DNA of 64,000 nt from VAZQ01 sp035293945 (lineage in GTDB: Bacteria > Pseudomonadota > Alphaproteobacteria > Rhizobiales > Xanthobacteraceae), in contig DATGLV010000039.1 of the NCBI GenBank assembly GCA_035293945.1, positions 372,001 to 436,000 on the forward strand, given 5' to 3'. Below the pieces are notes generated by a model. That model was not told the DNA's origin, searched no databases, and saw only the letters and a program-made list of their open reading frames with translations. The first letter of the stretch is position 1. The number at the start of each line of letters is the position of its first letter. Made by a program: the position numbers and the translations under genes. Below, in pieces: positions 24,462 to 33,926 of the stretch.

Positions 24462-26531
24462 ATGAGGTTCCGGCTTGTCTTGTTTCGAAGGCGCCGCTTG
24501 CTGACGAGCGCGGCGCTGCTGCTCTCGGTGCAGGTTTCGAACGCGCAACAGATCAATCAGTTCATTGGGTTCGGCGATAGCTCGATCGACAGTGGCTATT
24601 TTCTGACGCACCAGATCAGCGCCAATCCTACCAATCAGAGCGCATACAACGCTTCGGCTGCGATCGGCGGGGGCCTTCCGACCACACCGGGCGGCCCGAT
24701 GAACTCGCAAGTGCTGGCCTCCTATTTTGGGCTGAGCGCGATTCCGGTCGGTATGCCTGGAGGGACCAATTATGCGGCCAGCGGTGCGACCAATGAATCG
24801 AATGGGAGCGGCTTCTCGCTCGCTAATCCGTTCGCGCCCGCAACGCCTACTCAGATGCAGAGCTATCTGAATGCCAACGGCGGGCTCGCCAATCCCAATG
24901 CTCTGTACCTGATCAGCTCCGGCGGCAATGACGTCGGTAAAGTGATCTGTCCCAACGGCAATTGCGGAGTGCTGTCAGCGGCCGAGCAGCAGGCAGCTTT
25001 GGCCGCCAATCTCCTGATCAATGGCGTTGCTCAGCTCCGCAGTGCAGGTGCGCAATATATCGTCGTGGCCATCAATCTCGGGACCAAGACACCGGCGCAG
25101 CAGACCCCGGGCACGCCCAGCGCGGATGTCAAACAGACCTACAATCACGCCCTCTATAACGGCCTCACGGCAGCAGGCATCAATTTTATCCCCGCAGATG
25201 GCAAAGCAGTGGCTGACGCGGTCGGGTTCAATCCGGCCATGTTCGGACTAACGAATATCACAGCGGGGTCGACCGTCACCCGGCAAGGTGGCGCCTGTAT
25301 CAATCCCTCGCCCGCGACGATCCCCAACTCGTGGGCGCTGGAGTGCACCACGCTGGTCGCGCCTAATGCGCAGCAGACATATTTGTTCGCCGATGACGAG
25401 CATTATTCGGCGGCCGGTCAGAAGATCGAGGCTGACTACATCTACAGCCTGATCGTCGCCCCGAGCGAGATGTCCTATCTGGCCGAGGTCCCGGTGAAGA
25501 CGCGCGATGTAGTGATCAGCAGCATCGACAATCAGATACCGGTCTCGCTCGCCCAACCCGGATTCTACCATGCTTGGGTTTCCGGCGACGTGTCGTGGCT
25601 CAAGATGAGCTCCGATTCGAGCTTCCCGGACGATCCCGGCACGCCGGTCTCGGCCACCGCCGGATTCGATTTCAGGCTGACGCCGAACTGGCTGGTTGGC
25701 GTCGCCTTCTCGGGCGGCAGCACGCGGCAATCGTTCAGCCTGGGTGGCGACTTCACCCTCGATGAGTTCGCGATCAGCGCCTATGCGGCTTATGTAAGCG
25801 GCCCATTCTGGGGCAATGCCATCGCGAGCGGCGGCGGCCTGTTTTTCGATACCAACCGGCAGGTCCCGATTGGAATCACCGTGCAGCCGAACACCGGCAG
25901 CACCAAGGGAAGCGACTTCTCGCTGATGCTCGAGACCGGCTACGACTTCGCGAGCCCGATAGGGCGGGCCAATGCGGTGATGCCGGTGATGCCGGTGATG
26001 CCGGTGAAGGCGGCAAAGGCCGCGCCGGCCGCAATCACCGTCACGCACGGCCCGGTGGTCGGCATTACGCTGCAGCAGGTCCGGGTCAACGGCTTCACCG
26101 AAACGGACCAATTCGCCGCCGATGATGCGGGCGGGTTCACGGCGCTTTCGTTTGCAAGCCAGACCCGAAATTCGGCGGTGACCGAGCTTGGCTATCAGGC
26201 GCATGTCGATCTCGGTGTCTGGCGCCCGTTCGGCAAGATTGTTTGGAACCATGAGCTGGCCGATACCAGTCGCACGGTGACCGCGTTCCTGACGACGACG
26301 AGCTTCGCGCCGGGCTATTCGTTGCCAGCAGTGGTGTTCGGCGAGGATTGGGGCACGGCCACGCTCGGAACGTCGCTGAAGATGTCGCGTGATGTGACCG
26401 GCCTTGCCACATTCGTCAGCCAGTTCGCCGAGCACAACGTAACCACCTATGGGGGCCAGCTCGGCATCAATATCGCATTCGAGCCGGAAATCGCCTCGAC
26501 CACGCCGGTGAAAGCGTCACGCGTCAGATAA
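24462..26531 (+). CDS. GDSL esterase/lipase autotransporter (EstA-like)
   Basis: A 689-residue type V secreted protein. A signal peptide (residues 1-28) precedes a GDSL hydrolase passenger: FIGFGDSSID (nucleophile S40), a GGND block (SSGGNDVG) and the catalytic DxxH as D311-DE-H314. The C-terminal part (about 420-689) is an autotransporter barrel. An in-barrel (VMP)3 tract followed by KAAKAAPAA lies near residues 506-520. The strand that should end the protein reads YGGQLGINIAF; here 16 more residues follow the Phe, which is unusual. The esterase is probably displayed on the cell surface. It lies inside the Tad locus between tadD and tadC. Confidence 0.9.
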   Translation: MRFRLVLFRRRRLLTSAALLLSVQVSNAQQINQFIGFGDSSIDSGYFLTHQISANPTNQSAYNASAAIGGGLPTTPGGPMNSQVLASYFGLSAIPVGMPGGTNYAASGATNESNGSGFSLANPFAPATPTQMQSYLNANGGLANPNALYLISSGGNDVGKVICPNGNCGVLSAAEQQAALAANLLINGVAQLRSAGAQYIVVAINLGTKTPAQQTPGTPSADVKQTYNHALYNGLTAAGINFIPADGKAVADAVGFNPAMFGLTNITAGSTVTRQGGACINPSPATIPNSWALECTTLVAPNAQQTYLFADDEHYSAAGQKIEADYIYSLIVAPSEMSYLAEVPVKTRDVVISSIDNQIPVSLAQPGFYHAWVSGDVSWLKMSSDSSFPDDPGTPVSATAGFDFRLTPNWLVGVAFSGGSTRQSFSLGGDFTLDEFAISAYAAYVSGPFWGNAIASGGGLFFDTNRQVPIGITVQPNTGSTKGSDFSLMLETGYDFASPIGRANAVMPVMPVMPVKAAKAAPAAITVTHGPVVGITLQQVRVNGFTETDQFAADDAGGFTALSFASQTRNSAVTELGYQAHVDLGVWRPFGKIVWNHELADTSRTVTAFLTTTSFAPGYSLPAVVFGEDWGTATLGTSLKMSRDVTGLATFVSQFAEHNVTTYGGQLGINIAFEPEIASTTPVKASRVR
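25977..26004 (+). repeat. In-frame 9-bp tandem repeat (three units)
   Basis: GTGATGCCG is repeated three times and followed by GTGAAGGCG, encoding Val-Met-Pro units in the autotransporter barrel domain. Units of 9 bases could change number by slippage without breaking the frame. Confidence 0.85.
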
Positions 26532-26621
26532 TTGCCGCCGATTGACCCGGTTCACTCAAAAGGTTGAGCGGGTAGGCCGCAATCACTCTGTTCGATCAAC
26601 CGAGGACTTCCGCGGCAAGGC

Positions 26622-26714
26622 AGTAGCCCGTAAGGCGCAATAAGCAACGGGCATTGCGCCATTCATGTGCTGGGCTTGTCGTGCAGAATGGCGCGAAGGC
26701 GATTGCGCCCTACG
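26622..26714. repeat. Palindromic intergenic repeat (GGCGCAAT...ATTGCGCC)
   Basis: The element begins AGTAGCCCGTAAGGCGCAAT and ends GATTGCGCCCTACG, so its ends are inverted copies. An internal hairpin is formed by GGCGCAAT (26634) and ATTGCGCC (26653). It resembles repeats dispersed in Bradyrhizobium and Nitrobacter relatives. It lies between the converging autotransporter and tadC genes and could act as a bidirectional terminator. Confidence 0.75.
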
Positions 26715-26727
26715 ATCTGGCCGCGCC

Positions 26728-27705
26728 TCAGTGCGTCACCGCCATTACCCGGATCGCCGCCGGGCCTAGGATCACCACAAACAGCACCGGCAGGAAAAAC
26801 AGGATCATCGGCACCGTCAGCTTTGGCGGCAATCCGGCGGCTTTCTTCTCGGCTTCGGCCATGCGCATGTCGCGATTTTCCTGGCTCATCACCCGCAGCG
26901 TGGTCGCGAGCGGCGTGCCGTAGCGCTCCGCCTGCTGCAGCGCCATGCACACCGATTTGACGCCCTCGAGATTGGTGCGTGTGGCGAGATTCTGATAGGC
27001 TTGACGGCGATCCGGCAGATAGGAGAGCTCCGCCGTCGTCAGCGTCATTTCCTCGGCCAGCGGGATCGATTGCGAGCCCATTTCCGCCGCCACCCGCTTG
27101 AATGCTGCTTCGATCGACATGCCGGATTCGACGCAGATCAAGAGCAGGTCGAGAGCATCCGGGAAAGCGCGCTTGATCGACAGCTGGCGATGGGCGATCC
27201 GGTTCTTAAGGAACAGGCTCGGCAGCTGCATGCCCACATAGGTGGCGCCGAGGCAGATGCCGATCTTGATGAGCGGCGGCTGGTCGAGATCGAGGATGAC
27301 GAAGACATAGAGGGCCGACAAGAGCAGCATCACGAATGGCATGACCATGCGGAAGAACAGGTAGGTGACATAGGGCGCGTGGCCGCGATAGCCGGCTTGC
27401 ACCAGCAGCGCTCGCGCCGTTTCCTGGCCGACCCACTTGTTCAAATTGAACTGATCGACGATCGACTGCATGTACTGCTTTGGCGTGCGCCGTAGCGCAA
27501 TCTTCTCGCCGCGCGCCATGCGCTCCCGCTCGCGCTGGCGCAATTGCTCGCGCTCGAGCGCGACCGACTTCATCCGCTTGGCGAGCGTGTCGGTCGCGAG
27601 CAATGGCATCGCCAGCGTGAGCACGGTTGCGATCGCGGCGATGGCGGAGAAAGCCATCGTCAAGATGCGCGGATTGGAGACGGCTTGAAGGAGAATGTCG
27701 TACAT
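26728..27705 (-). CDS. tadC: Tad pilus inner-membrane platform protein TadC
   Basis: The protein has 325 residues and one type II secretion F domain. It starts MYDILLQAVSNPRILTMAF with a first helix at about 15-35, then a basic linker. The F domain (about residues 165-290) contains FPDALDLLLICVESGMSIEAAF and RYGTPLATTLRVMSQENR. The final helix is LPVLFVVILGPAAIRVMAV. With TadB it forms the platform on which CpaF acts to polymerise Flp pilin. The ATG at 27705 begins 9 bases after the tadB stop. Confidence 0.9.
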   Translation of the reverse strand: MYDILLQAVSNPRILTMAFSAIAAIATVLTLAMPLLATDTLAKRMKSVALEREQLRQRERERMARGEKIALRRTPKQYMQSIVDQFNLNKWVGQETARALLVQAGYRGHAPYVTYLFFRMVMPFVMLLLSALYVFVILDLDQPPLIKIGICLGATYVGMQLPSLFLKNRIAHRQLSIKRAFPDALDLLLICVESGMSIEAAFKRVAAEMGSQSIPLAEEMTLTTAELSYLPDRRQAYQNLATRTNLEGVKSVCMALQQAERYGTPLATTLRVMSQENRDMRMAEAEKKAAGLPPKLTVPMILFFLPVLFVVILGPAAIRVMAVTH

Positions 27706-27713
27706 GGCGCTGA

Positions 27714-28694
27714 TTAGAAATCGAAGTTGATCATCTTCCGCATGACCATGACGCCGATAAACATCCAGGTGATGCAGCCGGCCATCATCATGCGGCCGAG
27801 CGGCTCGGTCCACAAAAGCTCGATGTACTGCGGGCTGGTGATGTAGACCATGAACATGACGCCGGGCGGCAGGCAGCCGATGATGGTGGCCGAGGCCTTG
27901 GCCTCCATCGACATGGCCTGGATTTTGGCCTGCATCTTCTTGCGGTCGCGCAGCACCCGCGAAAGATTGCCGAGCGCTTCCGAGAGATTGCCGCCAGCCT
28001 TCTGCTGGATGCCGATGACAATGCCGAAGAAATTGGCCTCGGCCACCGGAATGCGCTCGTACAGCTTGGCGCAGGCGTCGCCCAGCGGTACGCCGAACGA
28101 CTGCGTCTCCAGGATTGCGCGGAACTCGCTGCGGATCGGCTCGCCCGATTCGTTCGTGATGACGCGGATGCTGTCGAGAAGCGGCAGGCCGGCCTTGATG
28201 CCGCGGACGATGACGTCGACGGCATCCGGAAAGCCGGCGAGGAACTTCGCTTCGCGGCGCTTCTTGAGGAATTTGAGCGCCCAGCGCGGCAGCCCGAAGG
28301 AGGCCGCAAAGGCCAGCGCGACGGCCCCGGGCAGGCCGGCATGGAGGCCGAGCGCGACCACGAAGCCCACCAGGCCGAGGATCGCGCTGGTGATGATAAA
28401 GCGTTTCTTCGACCAGTTGAGGCCGGCCTGCGCGATCCGCACGGAAAGCGCCGGGGTCTTGCTCTTGGTGCGCCGCTGCTCGATCTCTTTCAGGCTGCCT
28501 TCGATCTGCTCGCGTCGTGATTTCTGGCCGCCGCGCTGCGTCGCCACCCGCACCGGAGCGCCGGTGCGCGCGACCGACTCCATGCGCCGCTCCGCCTTCC
28601 GCTCGCCCGACAGGAACGGATAGATGAAGACCCAGGCGACGCCCCCGATCGAGGCGGCGACCAAGAAGAACAGCGCGATCATTTGCATCGGCAT
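27714..28694 (-). CDS. tadB: Tad pilus inner-membrane platform protein TadB
   Basis: The protein has 326 residues. An N-terminal helix (MIALFFLVAASIGGVAWVF) is followed by a basic cytoplasmic region, two helices near residues 105-150, a type II secretion F domain with FPDAVDVIVRGIKAGLPLLDS and IQQKAGGNLSEALGNLSRVLR, and a terminal helix pair. This is the standard TadB layout. The gene lies between cpaF and tadC with 17- and 9-base gaps, indicating one transcript. Confidence 0.92.
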   Translation of the reverse strand: MPMQMIALFFLVAASIGGVAWVFIYPFLSGERKAERRMESVARTGAPVRVATQRGGQKSRREQIEGSLKEIEQRRTKSKTPALSVRIAQAGLNWSKKRFIITSAILGLVGFVVALGLHAGLPGAVALAFAASFGLPRWALKFLKKRREAKFLAGFPDAVDVIVRGIKAGLPLLDSIRVITNESGEPIRSEFRAILETQSFGVPLGDACAKLYERIPVAEANFFGIVIGIQQKAGGNLSEALGNLSRVLRDRKKMQAKIQAMSMEAKASATIIGCLPPGVMFMVYITSPQYIELLWTEPLGRMMMAGCITWMFIGVMVMRKMINFDF

Positions 28695-28710
28695 GACGGC
28701 CTCGGTTCAG

Positions 28711-30276
28711 TCAATTTCTGTCGCGTTCGCCTACCACCTCGGCCGCATCCAGAGCCGCGGCGAGCCGTTGCTCCTCGCCATAGTAGCGGGCGCGATCCCA
28801 GAACTTCGGGCGGCCGATGCCGGTCGAGCGATGGCGGCCGACGAGGTTGCCCTGCGCGTCCTCCCCGATGATCTCATAGAGGAACAGATCCTGGGTGATG
28901 ATCACATCGCCTTCCATTCCCAGCACCTCGGTGATGTGGGTGATGCGGCGCGAGCCGTCGCGCAGGCGAGCCGCCTGCACGACCACGTCCACCGACGAGC
29001 AGACCATTTCGCGGATCGTGCGGGATGGAAGCGCAAACCCGCCCATCGTGATCATCGATTCCAATCGCGACAGCGCCTCGCGCGGACTGTTGGCGTGCAG
29101 CGTTCCCATCGATCCGTCATGACCGGTATTCATCGCCTGCAGGAGGTCGAAGGCTTCGGGTCCGCGCACCTCGCCGACGATGATCCGCTCCGGGCGCATG
29201 CGCAGGCAATTGCGCACCAGGTCGCGCATGCTGATCTGCCCCTCGCCCTCGAGATTGGGCGGCCGGGTCTCCAGCCGCACCACGTGAGACTGCTGCAGCT
29301 GCAGCTCGGCCGCGTCCTCGCAAGTGATGATGCGCTCGTCGTCATCGATATAGCGGGTGAGGCAGTTGAGCAGCGTGGTCTTGCCGGAGCCGGTGCCGCC
29401 GGAGACCAGGGTGTTGACCCGGCAGCGGCCGATGATCTGCAGAATCTGAGCGCCCTCCGGCGTGATGCTGCCGAACTTGACCAGTTGCTCGAGCGTGAGC
29501 TTGTCCTTCTTGAACTTGCGGATTGTGAGCGCCGGGCCGTCGATGGCGAGCGGCGGGACGATGACGTTGACGCGTGAGCCGTCGGGCAGGCGGGCATCGC
29601 ATATGGGCGAGGATTCGTCGACGCGCCGGCCGATCTGGCTGACGATGCGCTGGCAGATATTGAGCAGCTGCTGGTTGTCGCGAAAGCGGATGCCGGTGCG
29701 TTGGATCTTGCCTTTGACCTCGATGAAGGTCGTGCCGGAGCCGTTCACCATGATGTCGGCGATATCGTCACGGGCGAGCAGCGGTTCGAGCGGACCGTAG
29801 CCGAGAACGTCGTTGCAGATGTCGTCGAGCAGCTCCTCCTGCTCGGAGATCGACATCACGATGTTCTTGATCGCGATGATCTCGTTGATGATGTCGCGAA
29901 TTTCCTCGCGCGCGGAATCGGCGTCCAGCTTGGCCAGCTGGCCTAGATCGATCGCCTCGATCAAGGCGCCGAAAATCGCTCCCTTGGTGTCGTAATAGGC
30001 GTCGGTGTGGCGCGAGTCGGTTGCGGTCGGCGCGACCGGCGGCGGAGCCGGCATGGCCGAGGTTTGCCGCCCGGGGGCCGGAGCCGTCACCAGCGGCGCC
30101 CCCAGCCCGATCGACGGAATGGGCGCGCGCCCGCCCTCGTTCATGCTGCCACCCTTGGCCGCAGGCGCGTGCGCCGGGTCGGCCGCGGGCTGCAGCGATG
30201 GCGAAGCCAGGCGCGGCGCGGGCGCGGGAGGCGCCTTGCCGGCATCGGGGGTGGACGTACTACGCTTTCCAAACAC
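28711..30276 (-). CDS. cpaF: Tad pilus ATPase CpaF/TadA
   Basis: A 521-residue hexameric secretion ATPase powering pilus assembly. The first 95 residues are a Pro/Ala-rich tail of low complexity. The N-terminal domain includes LLDDICNDVLGYGPLEPLLARDD. The ATPase core has Walker A GGTGSGKTT, the Asp box, RPERIIVGEVRGPEAFDLLQAMNTGHDGS with Walker B and a His box (GTLHAN). Length and motif order fit CpaF. It is preceded by cpaE and followed by tadB on the same strand. Confidence 0.94.
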   Translation of the reverse strand: MFGKRSTSTPDAGKAPPAPAPRLASPSLQPAADPAHAPAAKGGSMNEGGRAPIPSIGLGAPLVTAPAPGRQTSAMPAPPPVAPTATDSRHTDAYYDTKGAIFGALIEAIDLGQLAKLDADSAREEIRDIINEIIAIKNIVMSISEQEELLDDICNDVLGYGPLEPLLARDDIADIMVNGSGTTFIEVKGKIQRTGIRFRDNQQLLNICQRIVSQIGRRVDESSPICDARLPDGSRVNVIVPPLAIDGPALTIRKFKKDKLTLEQLVKFGSITPEGAQILQIIGRCRVNTLVSGGTGSGKTTLLNCLTRYIDDDERIITCEDAAELQLQQSHVVRLETRPPNLEGEGQISMRDLVRNCLRMRPERIIVGEVRGPEAFDLLQAMNTGHDGSMGTLHANSPREALSRLESMITMGGFALPSRTIREMVCSSVDVVVQAARLRDGSRRITHITEVLGMEGDVIITQDLFLYEIIGEDAQGNLVGRHRSTGIGRPKFWDRARYYGEEQRLAAALDAAEVVGERDRN

Positions 30277-30318
30277 GCGACTGATCTCCGGCCTGATCGG
30301 CCTCTACCTTAGTCCTTC

Positions 30319-31590
30319 CTATCGCTTCAGCAGCTTGCCGATGAACGGCGGTAAAAAACCTGAACGGGCCTTCTTCGGATCGGCCTTGCCGGTCAGATCC
30401 TGCGCCAGCTGGCGGAACATCTCGGCCACCCGATGCGAGGACGACAACTCGGCTATCATCTGACCGTTGTTGGCGGCAGTGCCGAACACCTGCGGCTCGA
30501 ACGGGATCAGCGCCGCCGCTTCGTCATCGAGCGCCTTGGCGAAATCGGCGGGCTTGATCTCGGGCCGCTTTGCGATGCCGATCTGATTGAGGCAGTAGCG
30601 CGGACGGCGATCGTTGGGGCGCGCCGCCTTGAGCATGTCGAGCAAGTTCTTGGTATTGCGCAGATTGGCGAGGTCCGGTCCCGCGACCACCAATAACTCG
30701 TCAGCGCTGATGAGCGCCTTCTTGGTCCAGCCCGACCACTGATGCGGAACGTCGAGCACGATGCACGGCACTGTCGCCCGCAGCGAATCGACGATCGGAT
30801 CGAAAGCCTCGGGCGTGAAGTCATAGACCCGATCGAGCGTCGCCGGTGCCGCCAGGAGACTCAAGTGGTCGGTGCACTTCGACAGGAGCCGGTCGATGAA
30901 CGCATTGTCGATCCGATCCGGCGAGAATACCGCGTCGGCGACGCCCTGCGGGGGGTCCTGGTTATAATCGAGCCCGGCCGTCCCGAAGCCGAGGTCGAGA
31001 TCGACCACCACCGTGTCGAGCTTGATCTCGCGCGCGACCGCCCAGGCTATGTTGTGGGCGACCGTGGAGGCGCCGACACCGCCTTTAGCGCCGATCACAG
31101 CGATGATGCGCCCGACCGGATTGGCGTCAGGCGCGGTGAACAGGCCGCAGACCGAGCGCACGACGTCGATGGTGCCGATCGGCGCAATCAAATAATCGTT
31201 GACGCCGCGGCGCACCAGCTCGCGATAGAGCGTCACGTCGTTGACGTGACCGATCACGATCACCCGCGTGCCGGCATCGCAGACTTCCGCGAGCGCATCG
31301 AGGCCGCTCAGGATCCCTTCGCCGCGGTTCTCCGTCTCGATGACGATGACGTTCGGGGTCGGCGAGGTCTTGTAGGCCTCGATGGCGGCAGCGATGCCGC
31401 CCATCTGAATCTTGAGGTGCGCTTTGCCGAGACGGCGATCCTCGCCCGCCCCTTGCACTGCCGCCGCGGCCTCGACCGTCTCACAGAACGCCTGCACCGA
31501 CACCCGCGGCGCCGGTGCAATGTGCTCGATGATGGGCGGCTCGGAGGTTTCGACCTCGGCCGGCGCGGCGGAGAAGGCCTGCGTAATCAT
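30319..31590 (-). CDS. cpaE: Tad pilus localisation protein CpaE/TadZ
   Basis: A 423-residue protein: a receiver-like N-terminal domain (VIVIETENRGEGILSGLDAL...GTRVIVIGHVND) and a ParA/MinD-type ATPase domain. The P-loop reads GAKGGVGASTVAHN, with Ala where a classic Walker A has Lys; this is common in CpaE. DLDLGFG follows as the switch region. CpaE marks the pole for pilus assembly in Caulobacter. Its start overlaps the cpaD stop by four bases (31587-31590), so cpaD and cpaE are translationally coupled. Confidence 0.92.
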   Translation of the reverse strand: MITQAFSAAPAEVETSEPPIIEHIAPAPRVSVQAFCETVEAAAAVQGAGEDRRLGKAHLKIQMGGIAAAIEAYKTSPTPNVIVIETENRGEGILSGLDALAEVCDAGTRVIVIGHVNDVTLYRELVRRGVNDYLIAPIGTIDVVRSVCGLFTAPDANPVGRIIAVIGAKGGVGASTVAHNIAWAVAREIKLDTVVVDLDLGFGTAGLDYNQDPPQGVADAVFSPDRIDNAFIDRLLSKCTDHLSLLAAPATLDRVYDFTPEAFDPIVDSLRATVPCIVLDVPHQWSGWTKKALISADELLVVAGPDLANLRNTKNLLDMLKAARPNDRRPRYCLNQIGIAKRPEIKPADFAKALDDEAAALIPFEPQVFGTAANNGQMIAELSSSHRVAEMFRQLAQDLTGKADPKKARSGFLPPFIGKLLKR

Positions 31591-32339
31591 TTGCCGATAT
31601 CGCTGATCTTGCCTTCGTTATTGTTTGTGATCGTGTAGACCGTGGCCGGGGTCATGCCCTGGCGGTATGCCTCCATCGCCTTGGTCCGGCGCTGGTTATA
31701 GGCCGGCGTCTCGCCGCGCGGCTGCACCAGGTCGGCGGGATTGGCCACCTGGGCGGCCAGGTTGTGCTGCGCCGCGCAGCCGAAGTTCCAATATTCGAGA
31801 TTGTCGCTGTGCTCGCGGTCGATGGTCGGACCGAGGTCGTGCGGCCACATCCCGCAGGGGCCGGCGCTCGCCACCATGCGCGGATAATTGAGCCGCATGG
31901 TCGCGAGCGTGCGCGGATCGCTCGGCTGATAGGTTCGAATCCCGATCGACTGCGCCGGCACCCCCATGCTGACCAGGATCGAGCGCACCTCAGGCAGCAC
32001 GTTGGCGGCGGCGGCTTCGTTGCTGGTGCCCGTCGGCATGTCGATGATCACTCCACCGGCGGCGTCGCGTTTCCAGGAATGAGCGAAGCTGAGCACGTCG
32101 GCGCGCTGATCGAGTGTGAGTTCGCCGCGCCGAGAGCCGATGAACAGCTCGACCGTGTGCACGCCCTCGCGGATGGCGATCGGGTGGCGATGACGGAGGT
32201 CCGGCGGGTATTCGGGCATTCCGGCCTGATCGGACACGCAGCCGGCGAGCGTCGCCGCACAGCCGGCGATCGCCATGAGCCGGATCAAACCCTTCGTCTC
32301 ACACGTGTCCGATAGCCCCGCACGCCATCGAGAGCGCAT
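31587..32339 (-). CDS. cpaD: Tad pilus lipoprotein CpaD
   Basis: The protein has about 250 residues with a lipoprotein signal MAIAGCAATLAGCVSD (lipobox LAGC). The body contains the CpaD features HPIAIREGVHTVELFIG, an FAHSWKRDAAGGVIIDMPTG segment and FGCAAQHNLAAQVANPADLVQPR. CpaD is a periplasmic or outer-membrane partner of the secretin CpaC. The start is uncertain: the frame is open up to 32408 and the signal can begin at 32339 or at the later Met nearer the lipobox. It lies between cpaC and cpaE. Confidence 0.88.
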   Translation of the reverse strand: MRSRWRAGLSDTCETKGLIRLMAIAGCAATLAGCVSDQAGMPEYPPDLRHRHPIAIREGVHTVELFIGSRRGELTLDQRADVLSFAHSWKRDAAGGVIIDMPTGTSNEAAAANVLPEVRSILVSMGVPAQSIGIRTYQPSDPRTLATMRLNYPRMVASAGPCGMWPHDLGPTIDREHSDNLEYWNFGCAAQHNLAAQVANPADLVQPRGETPAYNQRRTKAMEAYRQGMTPATVYTITNNNEGKISDIGK

Positions 32340-32429
32340 GCGAGGATGGCTCGCTGCTTTCGCAGACGCGACAGCGGCGCGAAGGTCGGGATGGTGCGCT
32401 CTACTCATCGCAAGAAATCTCCTGCCGCC

Positions 32430-33926
32430 TCAGTCCAGGATGAAGCCGTAATTGCCGTGATAGGTGCGCTTGCTTTCAGGCGTGTTCGGAACGCCGTAGA
32501 TGCGATTGAGATTTCCGAGCAGGATGGTCGCGGGATCGCTCGCGTCGGCAAATCCATCGTCGGGTCGCGCCAAATCCTTCTGCGCCACGGCGCGCGCCAA
32601 ATAGGGCGTCACCAGGACCATGAGCTCGGTCTGGTTGTTCTTGAAGTCCCGGCTCTTGAACAAGGGACCGAGCACCGGCAGCTGCATGAGCCCGGGAACG
32701 CCGTTTAGGTACTGAATGGTCTGGTCCTGAATCATGCCCGCCATGGCGAGCGAGCCGCCGGAGGGAAGCTCGACCGTGGTATCGGCACGGCGGGTGAGGA
32801 CCGACGGGATGGTCAAGGGCTGCAAGGAGCCCGCGAACTGCACGGTCAAAGCGTTGTCGGCCGAGAGGTTGGAGACCTCGGTCATCACCTTGAGGCTGAT
32901 TCGACCTTCGGAGAGGACGACCGGCGTGATGTTCAGGCTGACGCCGAATTGCTTGAAATCGATCGTCGGCTGGCAGACCGGGGGATTGGTGTTGGTGTTG
33001 CAATTGAGACCGGCCGGCACCGGAAACTGACCGCCGGCCAAGAAGGACGCGCTTTCTCCCGAAATGGCGGTCAGCGTCGGCTCCGCCAGTGTGTGGATGA
33101 CGCCGGCGCGCTCCATGGCGAGCAGTGTTGCCTGGACGCCGCCGAATTGTGCCCGCACACCGGAGCCGCCGATCGGGGTGGAGCTCAGTGCGCTGCCGAT
33201 CGCCGAGAACGGATTGGACGTGTTGAGGTTGAGCACCGAGGTCGAATAACCGAGGCTGGCATCGAAGTTGACGCCGAGCTGCTTGATGACGTCGCGCCTG
33301 ACCTCCGCGACCGTAACCTTCACCATCACTTGGTCGCGACCTTGCACCGTGATGGCATTCACGACCTTGCCGCCTTCCTGGGTCGCCTTGTCGGTCTGGT
33401 AGCCGAGCAGGTGGACTGCAATGTCGAAGGCCATCTGCGATTCGGCTTGCGTGGCCACATTCCCGGTCAGCACCAGGCCTGGGCCGACGGCTTCGACGTG
33501 AATGTCGGAGGCTGGCAGCGCCTGCTTGATCGCGGCTCGGATGCCGTTGAGATCGTTGGTGACCGCGATGTCGTAGCCGGAGATCTGCCGGCCGTCGGCA
33601 TCGAAGAAGAAGATATTGGTCTGTCCGACCGAAGCGCCGATGATGTAGGCGCGTCGCGACGAACGCACCACTGCGTTGGCGATCTTGGGGTCGGCAATCA
33701 GCACATCCTTGATGTCGCGCGGCAGGTCGAGGACGATTCCCTTGCCGACGCCGAGCGACATGAAGCGCGCAGTCATGTCGCTGCCGGCCACTTCGCTGCC
33801 GACCGCGGTGATGGGGGCGGCGGCAGGGCGCTGGTCGGCGGCGGCGATCGGATGGCTCGCACTCATTGCCAGCGCCGCGATCAAGGTCGCGAGCGACGTG
33901 GTGCGGATCAAGAGCGTTTTGGCCAT
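32430..33926 (-). CDS. cpaC: Tad pilus secretin CpaC/RcpA
   Basis: A 498-residue outer-membrane secretin. The ATG at 33926 has AGGGGA about 7 nt upstream and starts a signal peptide (MAKTLLIRTTSLATLIAALAMS). The frame is open to 34157, and another possible ATG at 34067 would add 47 residues before the signal. An N-terminal BON-like/N0 segment (GKGIVLDLPRDIKDVLIADP) leads to repeats and the secretin domain with LAEPTLTAISGESASFLAGG, a GVSLNITPVV stretch and VLTRRADTTVELPSGGSLAMAG. It forms the pilus exit pore. cpaB, expected just upstream, is missing from this position. Confidence 0.92.
   Translation of the reverse strand: MAKTLLIRTTSLATLIAALAMSASHPIAAADQRPAAAPITAVGSEVAGSDMTARFMSLGVGKGIVLDLPRDIKDVLIADPKIANAVVRSSRRAYIIGASVGQTNIFFFDADGRQISGYDIAVTNDLNGIRAAIKQALPASDIHVEAVGPGLVLTGNVATQAESQMAFDIAVHLLGYQTDKATQEGGKVVNAITVQGRDQVMVKVTVAEVRRDVIKQLGVNFDASLGYSTSVLNLNTSNPFSAIGSALSSTPIGGSGVRAQFGGVQATLLAMERAGVIHTLAEPTLTAISGESASFLAGGQFPVPAGLNCNTNTNPPVCQPTIDFKQFGVSLNITPVVLSEGRISLKVMTEVSNLSADNALTVQFAGSLQPLTIPSVLTRRADTTVELPSGGSLAMAGMIQDQTIQYLNGVPGLMQLPVLGPLFKSRDFKNNQTELMVLVTPYLARAVAQKDLARPDDGFADASDPATILLGNLNRIYGVPNTPESKRTYHGNYGFILD

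Noticed and set aside
31070..31110. CpaE P-loop lacking the classic Walker A Lys (GGVGAST) as a sign of inactivation
   Set aside because: This variant is frequent in CpaE/TadZ proteins and is not evidence of decay.
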